64,000 bases of DNA from Anticarsia gemmatalis (lineage: Eukaryota > Arthropoda > Insecta > Lepidoptera > Erebidae): assembly GCF_050436995.1 (NCBI RefSeq), contig NC_134769.1:2294001-2358000 (forward strand). Direction: 5' to 3'. Positions 49,401-61,400 of this stretch are shown piece by piece. The notes beneath the pieces were generated by a model that was not told where the DNA came from, did not search any database, and saw only the letters and a program-made list of their open reading frames with translations. A program made the position numbers and the translations under genes. Every line of letters begins with the position of its first letter. The stretch's first letter is position 1.

Positions 49401-52400
49401 ATGAAGAAGATAATATCACGCCAGTTATAGCCGAAGGTGTATGCAGAAGTGTATGAAAAACATCCACGTTTTGCCGGTGAAAGTAGAAAGATTTCTTGAA
49501 TTATTTATTGTCATTTATCTTTCCTTAAGCGGTTTCTAAAAAAAGTGTTCTAAAGTAATAAAACTGAATATTTTACGTAAAAATATAGTGTCTTATCCAC
49601 ACCCAACCATCGTGAATCGTCAATATTTACTCTAGTAAAAGAAGGCGGTAAAAAATAAATTAGGCAAAAGCTCATTTTGTCTCAAAAATGTTGAGAGCGA
49701 CATCTGTGGCCCGAGGGGTGTAAACCCCATTGGATGGGGTGGCGTGATTTCTTTCCCATTACTATTTGAGCACTTGAGTGATGGAGTACTATTAGGTACC
49801 TACAGGGCAATAGGTACTTATGTATTTGTGGTACCAAAAAGCGTGAATGTGTGAGTTTTTTTTTGTTCTGTTTTTGACTGTTGATGTTGATCACGAGTTT
49901 GATTCCCAAGTTGAGTAAAGTGTTATTAGGCTTTTTTGATTTATTATTGAAATATTTCTCAAAAGTAGCCAGGAATTTCGTGTGTTATAACATGGTAGTT
50001 ATGTGCGTTGGTGTATTTCATACACCTCTACCTATACATTCAGGTATTAGGTATTTGTGTGCATTTTACAGGTATTTACCTGGATTAAATTCGTTCGTGT
50101 GTGTACAGTGCAGTTACATTATACCTGGATTTAGCAAATTAAGGTTATTTTTCCTCGTAATTGTTATCTTGAAAAACAAAGACATCATTAATGCAGAAAA
50201 ATAATTAAAAGGGATAAGAATTGAAAACAAAATAATCAATTTATATTCGCAAAAACAATGGATTGTGTTAGTTTATTTATTTTTGTTTCGTTAATAAGTG
50301 ATTTAAATTAAATATTATCGTTTAAAAACGATATTAAGAACCGATTATATAATACACTTTATACAAAAATATATAGATTATCATGATTGTGTAAGCCGAA
50401 ACAGTAACTCATGATAAAATTTTGTTCTAATTTCTATTTTATACTTATCTATCAAAAATCTTGTACCAAAAAGGGTTACTTCAAATTAATCGAAAGATAA
50501 CTTTTGTGGTTTCTTTTATTTTCCAAAAAAAGCAAGGGTAGCCGTTGGTTTACTTAACATTATGAACGAACTTTGGCATTTTGAAAAATATTTTTAGACT
50601 CAAAAGTTGGTTCGTTAAGGTGAGAGGAGTTTCAAACCTTATTTTTATTGAGAATTTTATTTATAACAATTTTATGATAATAAAATATTGTAATATAAAC
50701 TTATCGACTACAACGATTGTTAGACTTATACGTATTTAGATTTCACGTAATAATAAAGCAATGCCAAGAAAATATAGTTTCACACGAGTGTCATGACATC
50801 CCATCTATCTATAATAAGTACATCCTATCAATAAATAAGTCCCACCTATTTCCAAAACATCCCTAAACACTTCATTCAATAAAAAACCCATCTTCTTCAG
50901 AAAAAAGAGGAAAAACAAACAAAAATCGTAATAGGTACCGAAGCGCTAATTTGTACGCAAACATTGAGAAAATCAAATAAAAGCCGATCACGCGAAACAA
51001 CCTTTTTTCCATCTCGGCTTCTGCAAATAGGCTACCGTTTTTTATACTTTTGAAAACAATTTTGATACTTTACATTTTAAATATTGTATATATATAATTC
51101 TTCTGTAAGTGTGTATGTCACTGAACTTCTCTTAAACGACTGGACCGATTTTGATGAAATTTGTTGTGTGTGTTCAAGGGGCTCTGAGAATGGTTTAGAT
51201 TCACAATTTTGTCCGCTGGACAATGTTTTTTTATTTAATTTTTATGGCAAAGCAACGTTTGCCGGGTCAGCTAGTATTGTCTAATATTTTCTATAAAATA
51301 AAGCAAAAAAAAATAGTAAGATTTATTGCAAGGTTTTGTTCGTTTTTGCGTATCTCAATAAAATAAGGCGTCATTTTATGTATGTATGTAGCTAAGTAAT
51401 AAATATACTTAAGTATGTTTCATCACTATCCATAGATTTACCTAGAATTATTAGCAATAGGCCTTGTTGGATTGTTTAATATTATTATTATTCACGGATT
51501 ATTAAACTAAACCATCTGATTATAACATTTATTTTGTATAGTTTCAACGTAGAAGCAAAAGAGTTTTTTTGCAAGCTTCCAGTTGTCAGTCACTAAACTT
51601 ATAAGTATCTACTAACGGTTAACAACCAGTAACAAATAGCACATACCGAGCATTATTTCAAACTGTTAGTTAAAATATAACAAAGTTGCAATACATTCAC
51701 AAATCGACAGCCCATTGACTTTGGTCAAACAAAATGACTTCTGTAGAGTTTTACGATCGGCAGCCGACGGTTCATTGATAGCCGATGTTTTTTCTTTCAC
51801 TATTTTATGTGCAAGAACATTATTGATTTGTTTCGTTTAAATATTATGAATAGGGAATGTTGTAAGGAAGCGTTGTAACGGCTTTCTTTTGTTTCATGTA
51901 ACTGGGCTTGGATTTTATTAAAATTTGTATGAATCTATCTATATGATTTTTAAGCACAGATCCTCAGTTAATGTGATTTTAGAATTTATTTTGGCTTCTC
52001 TTAAGCCGTTCTAACTATTGTTTACCACTAAAGTCAAATAATACGTAAGATTTTATACAAAACAGACTACACAAAACAGTGTACCATGTTAAAAACCAGT
52101 TAAAATATCTATATTGACACATAAGAAAATAAATACGGAATCAACCTTTGCTCAAAACTTCTTAAAAAAACGCACCCACTTTTTCAAGTACCAAATCGAA
52201 TATTCCAAGTACACTTCGCCCTCTTTTCTGAAGGGTGGCACAAAGACGCGGTGGAAAATGAAAAAAAGCGACAGAAAAAAAGATAACTGAATCATTCGAG
52301 TCGGACCAATCATGGAAATTACGACAGCCACCGCCTCCGTCGCTTTATTTACCTTAAATATATTGTTTTTTAACGATTCCAATAAAAACAATGGCATTTA

Positions 52401-55400
52401 TTCAAGTTTAATTTCTTTAGAAATATATTCTGCTTTGTTTTTGCAAGAATTTCTCAAGAAATAAGTGCTATTTGTGCCGTACGATGCTTCTAGAAAGTAA
52501 ATAGATTTTTTCCGTAAGTAGGATCTAATGCCCCACTGTTAAGTGCAGCGACAAAGGTTAGGTTATAGTTCACAGTTTACGATTACCTTTACCAAATGGC
52601 CAACGTAAATTGTTATTTAAACATATTAATACACTGCTATCTTATTACTACCTAAGATTTAAACGCTCATAATTTATGAAACTATTTAAAACCACTAAAT
52701 TCGAAACTGCAGCGTTATCATCCATACTATATGGCAACTAGCCAAAATACGTAACATATATTAATAATACATTATTTTACGAAAATACCACATAATATAA
52801 AATATTATGTAAACCACCCTGTCCCCAGTGGGCCGGATTTCTCTTACGCGGACAAAATTTTCCATTAAAAATGTTTTGAAAAATGATAAGATGGATTACG
52901 TGGTTGAATTAACGGTAATTCCCAGAGGTGTGGGTTTTATGCCCCTTTCTTGAATTTTTGAGGGTTGCTATGAGAAGTTTAAAATGCAGTACAGAAGCAA
53001 AAAATGGCGGTTGGTCATATTTATTTTTGGTGTTTGTTTTTAAACGTGAATTGAATTAAAGTATGGCTTGCTAGACGTAGATTCGGTTTGAAATTCATCG
53101 GCCTATTCGGCATACCCGAATGTGTAGATGAACCCGATCAGTATAAGGCAAATAAGTGAGTCGAGTCGGTTTTGTTGTTAGATACATATTGCCGAAACGA
53201 ATATGTGTGCATGTATGAGAGAATGTAAGAGCCTGATTAAGTAGGCACAGCATCAACTATCATAAAAAATAGTAAGTTTCTAAACCATATTAATTCTCTC
53301 GTTTTAACTAAAGAGGAAAAATTGTTTAACATTTAACCTTTTTTACAAACAATAAATTAAATACGAATTTTACCTGTCCAATAATAAATATTGTGTTATA
53401 ATTGTATTTCCCAGAATAGGCTGTACCAATGTGATGCATAAAACTAATATTAGTTTCTATGTAGGTAATTGAAATTATAATTTATAGGGATTTTAAAAGG
53501 TCTGTTGCTAAACGATAGTTAAGTATTAGAGGATAACTATTTATTTTTACACGTTAATGATATAAAATACTTTATGCAGACGTTAATCTTACATTTTAGT
53601 TACTGCCTATCCTATTAGAGGCTTAGCTTGATAGTACGTCTATGTGCTTTGTATGTAGTCAGCAATGTTAGCCTACAGTGTATAGATTGGTTCAAAACCC
53701 GGTTGGGAGAGCACAATGTAACACGCTCTATAGTTGCAAGTTTAGGCTGTATGAAATTGTTTTTCGAAAACTTATATTTAGTGTTTAGAAGAACGGTTTC
53801 ATGTTTTTGTATGAACAGGAGGGCTATAACGTATTTCAGTTGACAACTATTTAAGAGCCACTATGCTGTACACTGTTTTGTTCTTTAGATTATAGTGATT
53901 AACGCGTTACGTTAAAGCAGCAATGTACTGAATAGAGACGATAATTTTGACGTTGACATTTTACGTGAGGTATGTGATAAGCCCGCAGGATACTTGCTAA
54001 CTTGTTATTAGCGAATAGTTTCCTTATATCTTTATAATATCTAGAATTAAATAATAATGGATCGTTTTATACTTTTAGGCGCTATAATTACTACCTGAGT
54101 ATCTGACCAAATAGCAAAATACATATTAATTTTAATTAAAACCCACCGAATGACGGACCGCATTAGCAAGACAAATTCATTTATTTGTACCAATACTCGC
54201 ATTAGTTTAATATAAGGGATATGCGTTTGAGTGCGGTGAATGCCGCAACACTGCGGTTTTACCGTAGAGATTATTTCACCAAAACGTATTCCTACCTTAA
54301 TTTTAATATTTGTACTAAAATATTTATGTTTGAATAAAATTATGTCCAGAAAATGTAGGTTGGGAGGCAGTGTGCTTAGTGGTTAGTTTTTTTTTAAATC
54401 TAAACTATGTCGAATATTTTTTTAATGGTATTATAATTTTAGTATTCTAATTTCTATAACTTTTTTTATTACGTAGAGACTTGAAAAATAACTTAGATAA
54501 TGCTTATGCAACCTAGCCTATTAGTCCAAAGCGTGATGATGAAGGAACGGAAGATTGAAATGTGTTCTATGTTCACGTTGAACTAAAACTAAGTAGTTTT
54601 GTCTATTGTCATCTCAGTGCCACATTTTTTGCTTCACTGTTGATTGTTTAGTATTCTTAAACATTTAGAAGATGTTTTAATCATAGACCAATCTATCTCC
54701 AACTATAACAGTATCTATAGTTTTAAGTCAAATTACTAAAAGACTAAAGTAAAGCATCATCAACCGAACAAAAGCGCTCGCGAAATCCCACCCGAAAGTT
54801 CCGCAATGATTTTGTCATTAAAATATTCTGCAGTCATCTGCAAGCTTTAAAACATGGAGTCTCTCTCCGAAAATCAATAACATTCAATATATTGCAGTGA
54901 AACAACACATGCTCATATTTTTCTCCCGTTTCGGGCCGCGGGTGGGCAATCATTGTCTGCCTGCTGTGGCGCAATGATTCTATTGATTTCCACTATCCCC
55001 CCCTTCCCGCGGCCCCTCCCGTGGCACATGAGACCCCCGTCACCCCCCTATATACTTATACATAGTGCCAATAATTTGCAGGGCGTGAAACTGTAAAAGG
55101 ACTACGGAGTTTGCGTTGAGTAAGGTCATTGACCGAGCGCTGATGATTTTCGGGATGTAATTTACGTTATTCACATGATTGGTGTATTGTGATGTTTGGA
55201 AATGGGCGTGGTTTTTAAATAAGCTTTTAATCAGTAGCGTACTTGTGACTATCAGTCCTGTATGACAAGATATACTAATGTGAATGAAGCAAAAGAAGTT
55301 TATAGGGATCTTAGCAAATGTTTTTTTCTGCCTACACCTATGGGAAAATGATTTTTATGTGAGTGTATCGTATGTGTAGATGATACGTTACTGAAACTTT

Positions 55401-58400
55401 CTAGAAATAGGAAGTAATTAGATTTATTGATAATTTGGCTAGATTATGAATTTGGTATTGCTCATATTTCGGAAACTTTACTTTTCAAACCATAGGCATT
55501 TGGTACGAACAGTAATTTTAAAGCTTTTTCTAAAATTACTTGGATAGTTGACTTGACATTGAGTCTCAAGTACTCTTGACCTGAAAAATGTAAGATGTTA
55601 ATATTTTTCCTTAATTACGTGACTTTTGCAGTCCCATCTCGGGTATTCAGAGCCACAATTATTTAAAGGAAACAATAATGCGGTTAAATATATAATTGAG
55701 GACATTTGCAAAAATAACTTAATTAACCAACTTTAGAAACTAAATGTGCCTAAAATTGTAGGAAAAACTGCCAATTTTGCGACCTGGAATTACGAGAATT
55801 TGTGAAAATATGCCTAAAATTAGAACTATATGTAATAAATTGTAAATAGGTACAAAGAAATAATTATTTTTGGAACTTTATAAGGAAAAATATCCATGGA
55901 TTGTTGGTTCAGTGGTTGTAAACAAAGTTTGGTAGACAGCTTCAAGTTAGGATCCCGGTTCGTAACCTATGTCTTCTAGTGGTAAAATAAAGGCTTCAAA
56001 GTTTACTAAAATATAACTAACAGTATCATAAGCTTTGATACTTTGGTATCCGACGTATAATATCTTAGTATTGAGTATCGTTAACTAACAAAAAGGTATT
56101 AATTTAATTTCAATCATCGAGTTCTATCTACTTTTTTCTTCTAAGAATAACATTCAAAAGGTCGTTAAAAATAAAAGTAAACGAAAAATAAAAGTAAAAG
56201 ATCAAGAAAAAAGAAAGTTGCGAATAAAAGAAGTTAAAAGTAAGGTGCAAAGACTTTGTAAGAATTATTGGAATATTTCTCCTCGTTTCCGAACGAAGTC
56301 GGACAGAAGGCACTTTGTTCTTTTACACTGAATTTTTCGTTTCAGTACGAAGTTTCAGTTTTCAGTTTAATATTGAGTTTGAGAGGAAGGAAACTAAGAC
56401 CAAGTTTTTGTTACACCTGTGATTTTTTATTATTTTATACTTTGTACATTTTAGCTTGTTATTATAGACGATAATTTCGTTTTATTATGAAAGGAAAGAT
56501 GATTTTTTGTACGCACGTGGCTATCTTTCTTTAGATTTTTTTTTGAATATTTGATGTAATTGTATAAGATGTATGGATGTGAATGAGGCAAGGGAAGTTT
56601 ATAAGAATCGTACCAAGAGACGTTCTTTGGTCTCTGCCCACCGCTATGGGGATAAGGCTTGATCTTTGTGTGTATGTATGTATATTGATGAAATTATAAA
56701 ATTAGTAAGGAGAATAGTTTCGAGTTTTACTTATTTTTAACTTATTTAAAGAAAAATAACATAATGTCATCTTAAGATCCATCCTTATATCCAAATAAAC
56801 TGTCTTTCCAAACAATATTTTTCAACAAAAAAATGTAAAACGTATTTGTATTTAACTAGAATAACTTTTTAATTCTGCTTCAATATTGGAATAAAAAGCT
56901 TTTGTCTTCCAAAATAACATACAAACAAAAACAAAAAGTTTTTACATTCAAAACGTCTTTTGTGAGAAAATCGTGAGTTTTTGAAAAGACAAAGTTACGT
57001 TGTGTGTTCAATGTTTTTCTATTGTTATGTTAAATCTTACAAATTATAATGGCGATCGGGATTTTTCAATGACTTATAAGAACAAAGATTAGTATAGTCA
57101 ATAAAATACGAGAAACGTGGCTTAGTAGTTACGGTCATACTGCATCATTATTCTGTCAAACTACACTCGGGGGTTGTGTATTCGATTCCCACATAGAACA
57201 ACTATTTTCTGCAGTGCACACATAAACTATTCCGGTCTGGAAGTACCTACTTTGCGTCCATCATTTGTATGTTTGTAAAAGTCCCCAAAACACATTTATT
57301 CTTAACACGAGAGTTGTTTCTATTTAAATAATCAAAAAACTATTATTTCTAATTAGCACAACAATACAAAATTTCTTTCTAAAAGTGTCAATCAGTAAAT
57401 CTTTCTTCAGACATCGAAATTATTACTTGCTTCAAATCAATTCAACTCCGTGTTATGCATTGACATTAAAATATTCATCAACTTATTGATTAACTAACGT
57501 GCCTCGATCAAAGATACTTAGCAACCCACTTTTAAAAATACTGACCTAATAAACTTTAAAATAGATTATTTTATTCACCTCTCACCTTTGGAAGTATGAT
57601 TATAAATTAATTATGAAAGGGGAAAAATAACTTTTATATTGCATAAATGCCTTAGTATTATTTGAGTTAAGCGTTTCCGTGCTTTGGAGGGCACGTTAAA
57701 AATTGGTAACCTATTTATTGGTATAAGTGTGCCCTAGAATTTTTGGTTTCTTAAATACCTTAAGCATTAGATTGAATTCTAAGTATGTCCCTGCTTAGTG
57801 AAGTACGTTACTGATTTTCTTATTACGGTAATGTACTATAGGTCTCTGAGCCGCTTGAATAACTTTTGCTGTAGGTTAAATACTAACAATACGAGAGAAA
57901 AACATAGATTTGTCTGAAAACATATTTGGTTAGTATTAAATCGCGGAGTTTCCCTAGTCTCTGTCGACCTCTTTGAGAAAAAGATTAATTTTATGTCATT
58001 ATATATGGAAAAACACAAAATATTAATACTTCCTAAAACTGTCTGGATAACACAAATAACATAATAATCCTTTTCGAAATAGTGCACAGCATTACGACCT
58101 AAACTGAATTGTTAAACTGTCAACTGTCTAATACTTAATACCTTTCAGAAAATGATAGTGTCAAAGAAAATTACCGATCAAAATTAAACTACATTTAGAA
58201 AATCTAGGAAACCTTAAAGTCTAAGTAACACCCTGCTTATAACAATTATGTATGAAAATGCAATAGTCATATAATTTTTCCTTCAAAATTGACAAGCGGT
58301 GATTATTTATTCCCCTCCTTGCAAGGTTATGTCTATAATTATAGGCTGTCGTATTACGAAAATCATATCGTTTTCTGTTCAGGATTTTCGAAAGGTTTAA

Positions 58401-61400
58401 TGTTAAATTATATGCCTTTTATTAAATACCTGTGTGGTATATTTATCCTTGTATAGTATCCCGATATCAAAGGTATTTTTGTATGACTTTTTTACTTTAT
58501 TCTTAGCTGGGACGGAAAAAATGTTTTTTAATTATTTATCCTGTAGTTAATTATTGTTAATTATATGCGATAATTAGTGGTAGATACCTTTATATAAAAT
58601 TTAAATGTACAAACAAAAATGGAATATTTTTTATGTTTTAAATAGTCAACAAAATTATACTTTATAAGTCATAACAATAAGAAAAACTAACTAATAACTA
58701 AGTCATACTGTAATAAATCTCAAAAAAATCCAATAAAGCAAAAAAGCTGTATACATTAATTTAAAACAACCTATCACAAAAACCTCAATGACAGCACTAT
58801 TATCATACCATCAAACAAAAAACATCACTAAATACCTAGAACTAATTGCTAAAACAATAAAAATCCTGAATAAAAACATAAAATAGAATCTTAATGAACA
58901 GAACGGCAATGCATCACGCCTATTGGTCGTTCGGAACGTGGAAAAACACGTAATTTTTTTTACTCCAAAGCCACGTAAAACGTACTAGACACACGAACTC
59001 GCCCTCTCATTGGCCGACACCGCCGGCCGACGTTGGCCATTGGAGAATTTTTTTCCCCGCTTTTCACGTATACGGTTAGACTATTTTTTTTCTTAGAAAA
59101 CACTGGCCAATAGTGGGGTATCTATTTTAATTATAACGTTCCATTTTTTCGTTGCGATGTTTTTAAATTTGGAATGTTAGGTTTGGATTTAGAATGCGTG
59201 TTCTTTTTTTGAGATCATTTGTTTCTTAACCGTTGATAAGGTTCGACGTTATGATATATAATTCTATAGTAAATATATTTAGGTAGATTTTTTGTATGTT
59301 TGTTAATAAAGTTTAAAGTACTAGTGCTGGGCTAGTTTAAGATCCGCTAGTACCACTTAGTGTTATCTAAACACGCTAGACTTTCTAATGGTCGAGATTA
59401 TTTAGTTTTATTCGTTTTGATAAAAAGTATTTAAAATAGTTTCTTGAAGATGCACACTTAGTAATATTAGTTAGAAGAGGTATGTGTGTTAATGATATAC
59501 AACTTAGGACTTTAATCTTAATAAGACAAAAAATAATACGTCATTTTTCACAAAATAACCTTTAAAAAGTATACCAAACAAATAAAACAGGCAGTAAAGT
59601 CCTTTAAAAACATAAAAAAAAGGCCAAAAAATCCTCTAACTTCTCTTTAAAAATTGTTTCACCTTGACATCAAACCTACGGTCAATCAAAACCATTTCAG
59701 TACAAAACAACCATCTTAAAAACTCTTTACAAAACTATTATATCTCTTAAACAGATCTAAAGTCTAAACCTAGGTATTATTCAAACCTTTATACCTAGTG
59801 GCTAGTTTTACATATCTTTCCCATAGAAGTTCGTCCCCTACATTAGACCCTAGGCTCACCAACCAACCATGTATTTACGATAACATCTCTGCTAGTACCT
59901 CGAGGAAGTAAGACGCGTGAAGTTTATAGATAAAATAGTTTATTTATAGGGCTTTTTTACTACATTTGAGATAGTTTATTTCTGTCTGTTTGTGGTCATT
60001 CTGGTCGAATTGAATTGGTATGAAATGTATGACAACTCCCGCAATAACTGCTCTTGTGTCGCGGGGACTTTTACAAACATACAAACAACGGACACAAAGT
60101 ACCTACAACCAGACCCGAAACAACTATTTGTGGATTAACTTTTGGTCTCCTATGATAGCAATATTACTTTTTTGCAAGAGTTTATATGTATAGAAGTACA
60201 TAACTTTTAATTGGCAACAGAAAAATGTGTAAAGGAATTGAAATCGAGAGGTAATAAGTTCCAATCCCGTAAAGATATCTTTAAATAAATTTAACCCATT
60301 ACTGTCCCACTGCTGGGCATGGGTCCCCGGAAAGAGAGAATAGTTTAGAGTTCACCTTGCTGACATAGGTGTTTGTATTATTTCAAGAACTGTTTATAAG
60401 TACTCTTAGGAGCGTTAAATTTCATCACAATGTTTTGGGCAATAGTTAGCAGTAATTTAGTATCTAAAATATTACAATACTGCCACACCTATCCGGGAAA
60501 CGCTAGCGTGATTATATCAACATATAATTAGTATTATAATTAGTATTATATGCAAAGATTGAATAGTTTTTAGTATGACTAATAGAAAGTGTGCAATAGA
60601 TATTTATAAACGAACTAAAATAGAATCGACTAAGAATCTATAAGTGTGGCTTTGATTCTATTAATGTATTTCAATGGGATTCGTGTGATGAATTTTATGA
60701 TGCGTTTTCTTAGAGATTATAAAGGATAGATAATTAGATATATTCCCTATTATTATTATAAACGTTAGAGAAGGATGGATTTATGCATGTTTGTAACTCT
60801 TATATGAAAAATTTCTGAATATAATTTGATATTTGGCTAGTAGTTTTCAACTAGGATTAATACAAAAGGTATTTTGGTACTTTTTGATACGGTTAATGTC
60901 TTCAATAGTCGGCTAGTATTATAAGTGCAACAATTCGTCTGCCTGTGGATATCACTGGTACACGGGTAAACGGTTTTTGATAATACTTATCTTTGAGATA
61001 GTTTAAAACCTGGTGTCAAAAACTAACTACTTTTCCACGAATCAACTCTTAAGCGTCTTTAATAAGGATTAAAAGTTTGTATACGACAGATATATGACCG
61101 AAATCAGGCCTAAACCAGTACGAAACGCGTTTAAAACCAGTCCGAAACGAGTATCACAATATAAAACTAATCACTAACCTGTATGCAACCGTGTATGTTG
61201 TTGCACATGACTCAGTTGCTTGAACCTTCGGTCACAATACGAGCACTTGTAAGGTTTCTCGCCAGTATGGACCCGGATGTGCTGAACCAGTTGATGGTTG
61301 GAGCTGAAGGACTTCAGGCACTGCTGACACTGGTGGGGTTTGACCTCCCCCCCAAGACCTCGCTGCAGTTCTCTTGCGTGCATCTGCATTGCGTTCTTGT

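Larger units (their letters stand above)
30831..61178 (-). other. 30-kb intron between fingers 2 and 3
   Basis: The donor GTTAGT (61178-61173) and acceptor TTTGTCAACAG (30841-30831) delimit it. Phase and the restored TGERPYKC linker prove that the two exons belong together. It contains a hAT-type element, a MITE, SINE and LINE fragments, several GC-rich islets and long unremarkable AT-rich DNA. Exons of other genes or alternative exons were looked for and none could be supported. Confidence 0.85.

Noticed and set aside
52152..52397. Minus-strand 81-codon ORF with hydrophobic stretches
   Set aside because: AT-rich intron sequence, no splice context or recognisable domain.
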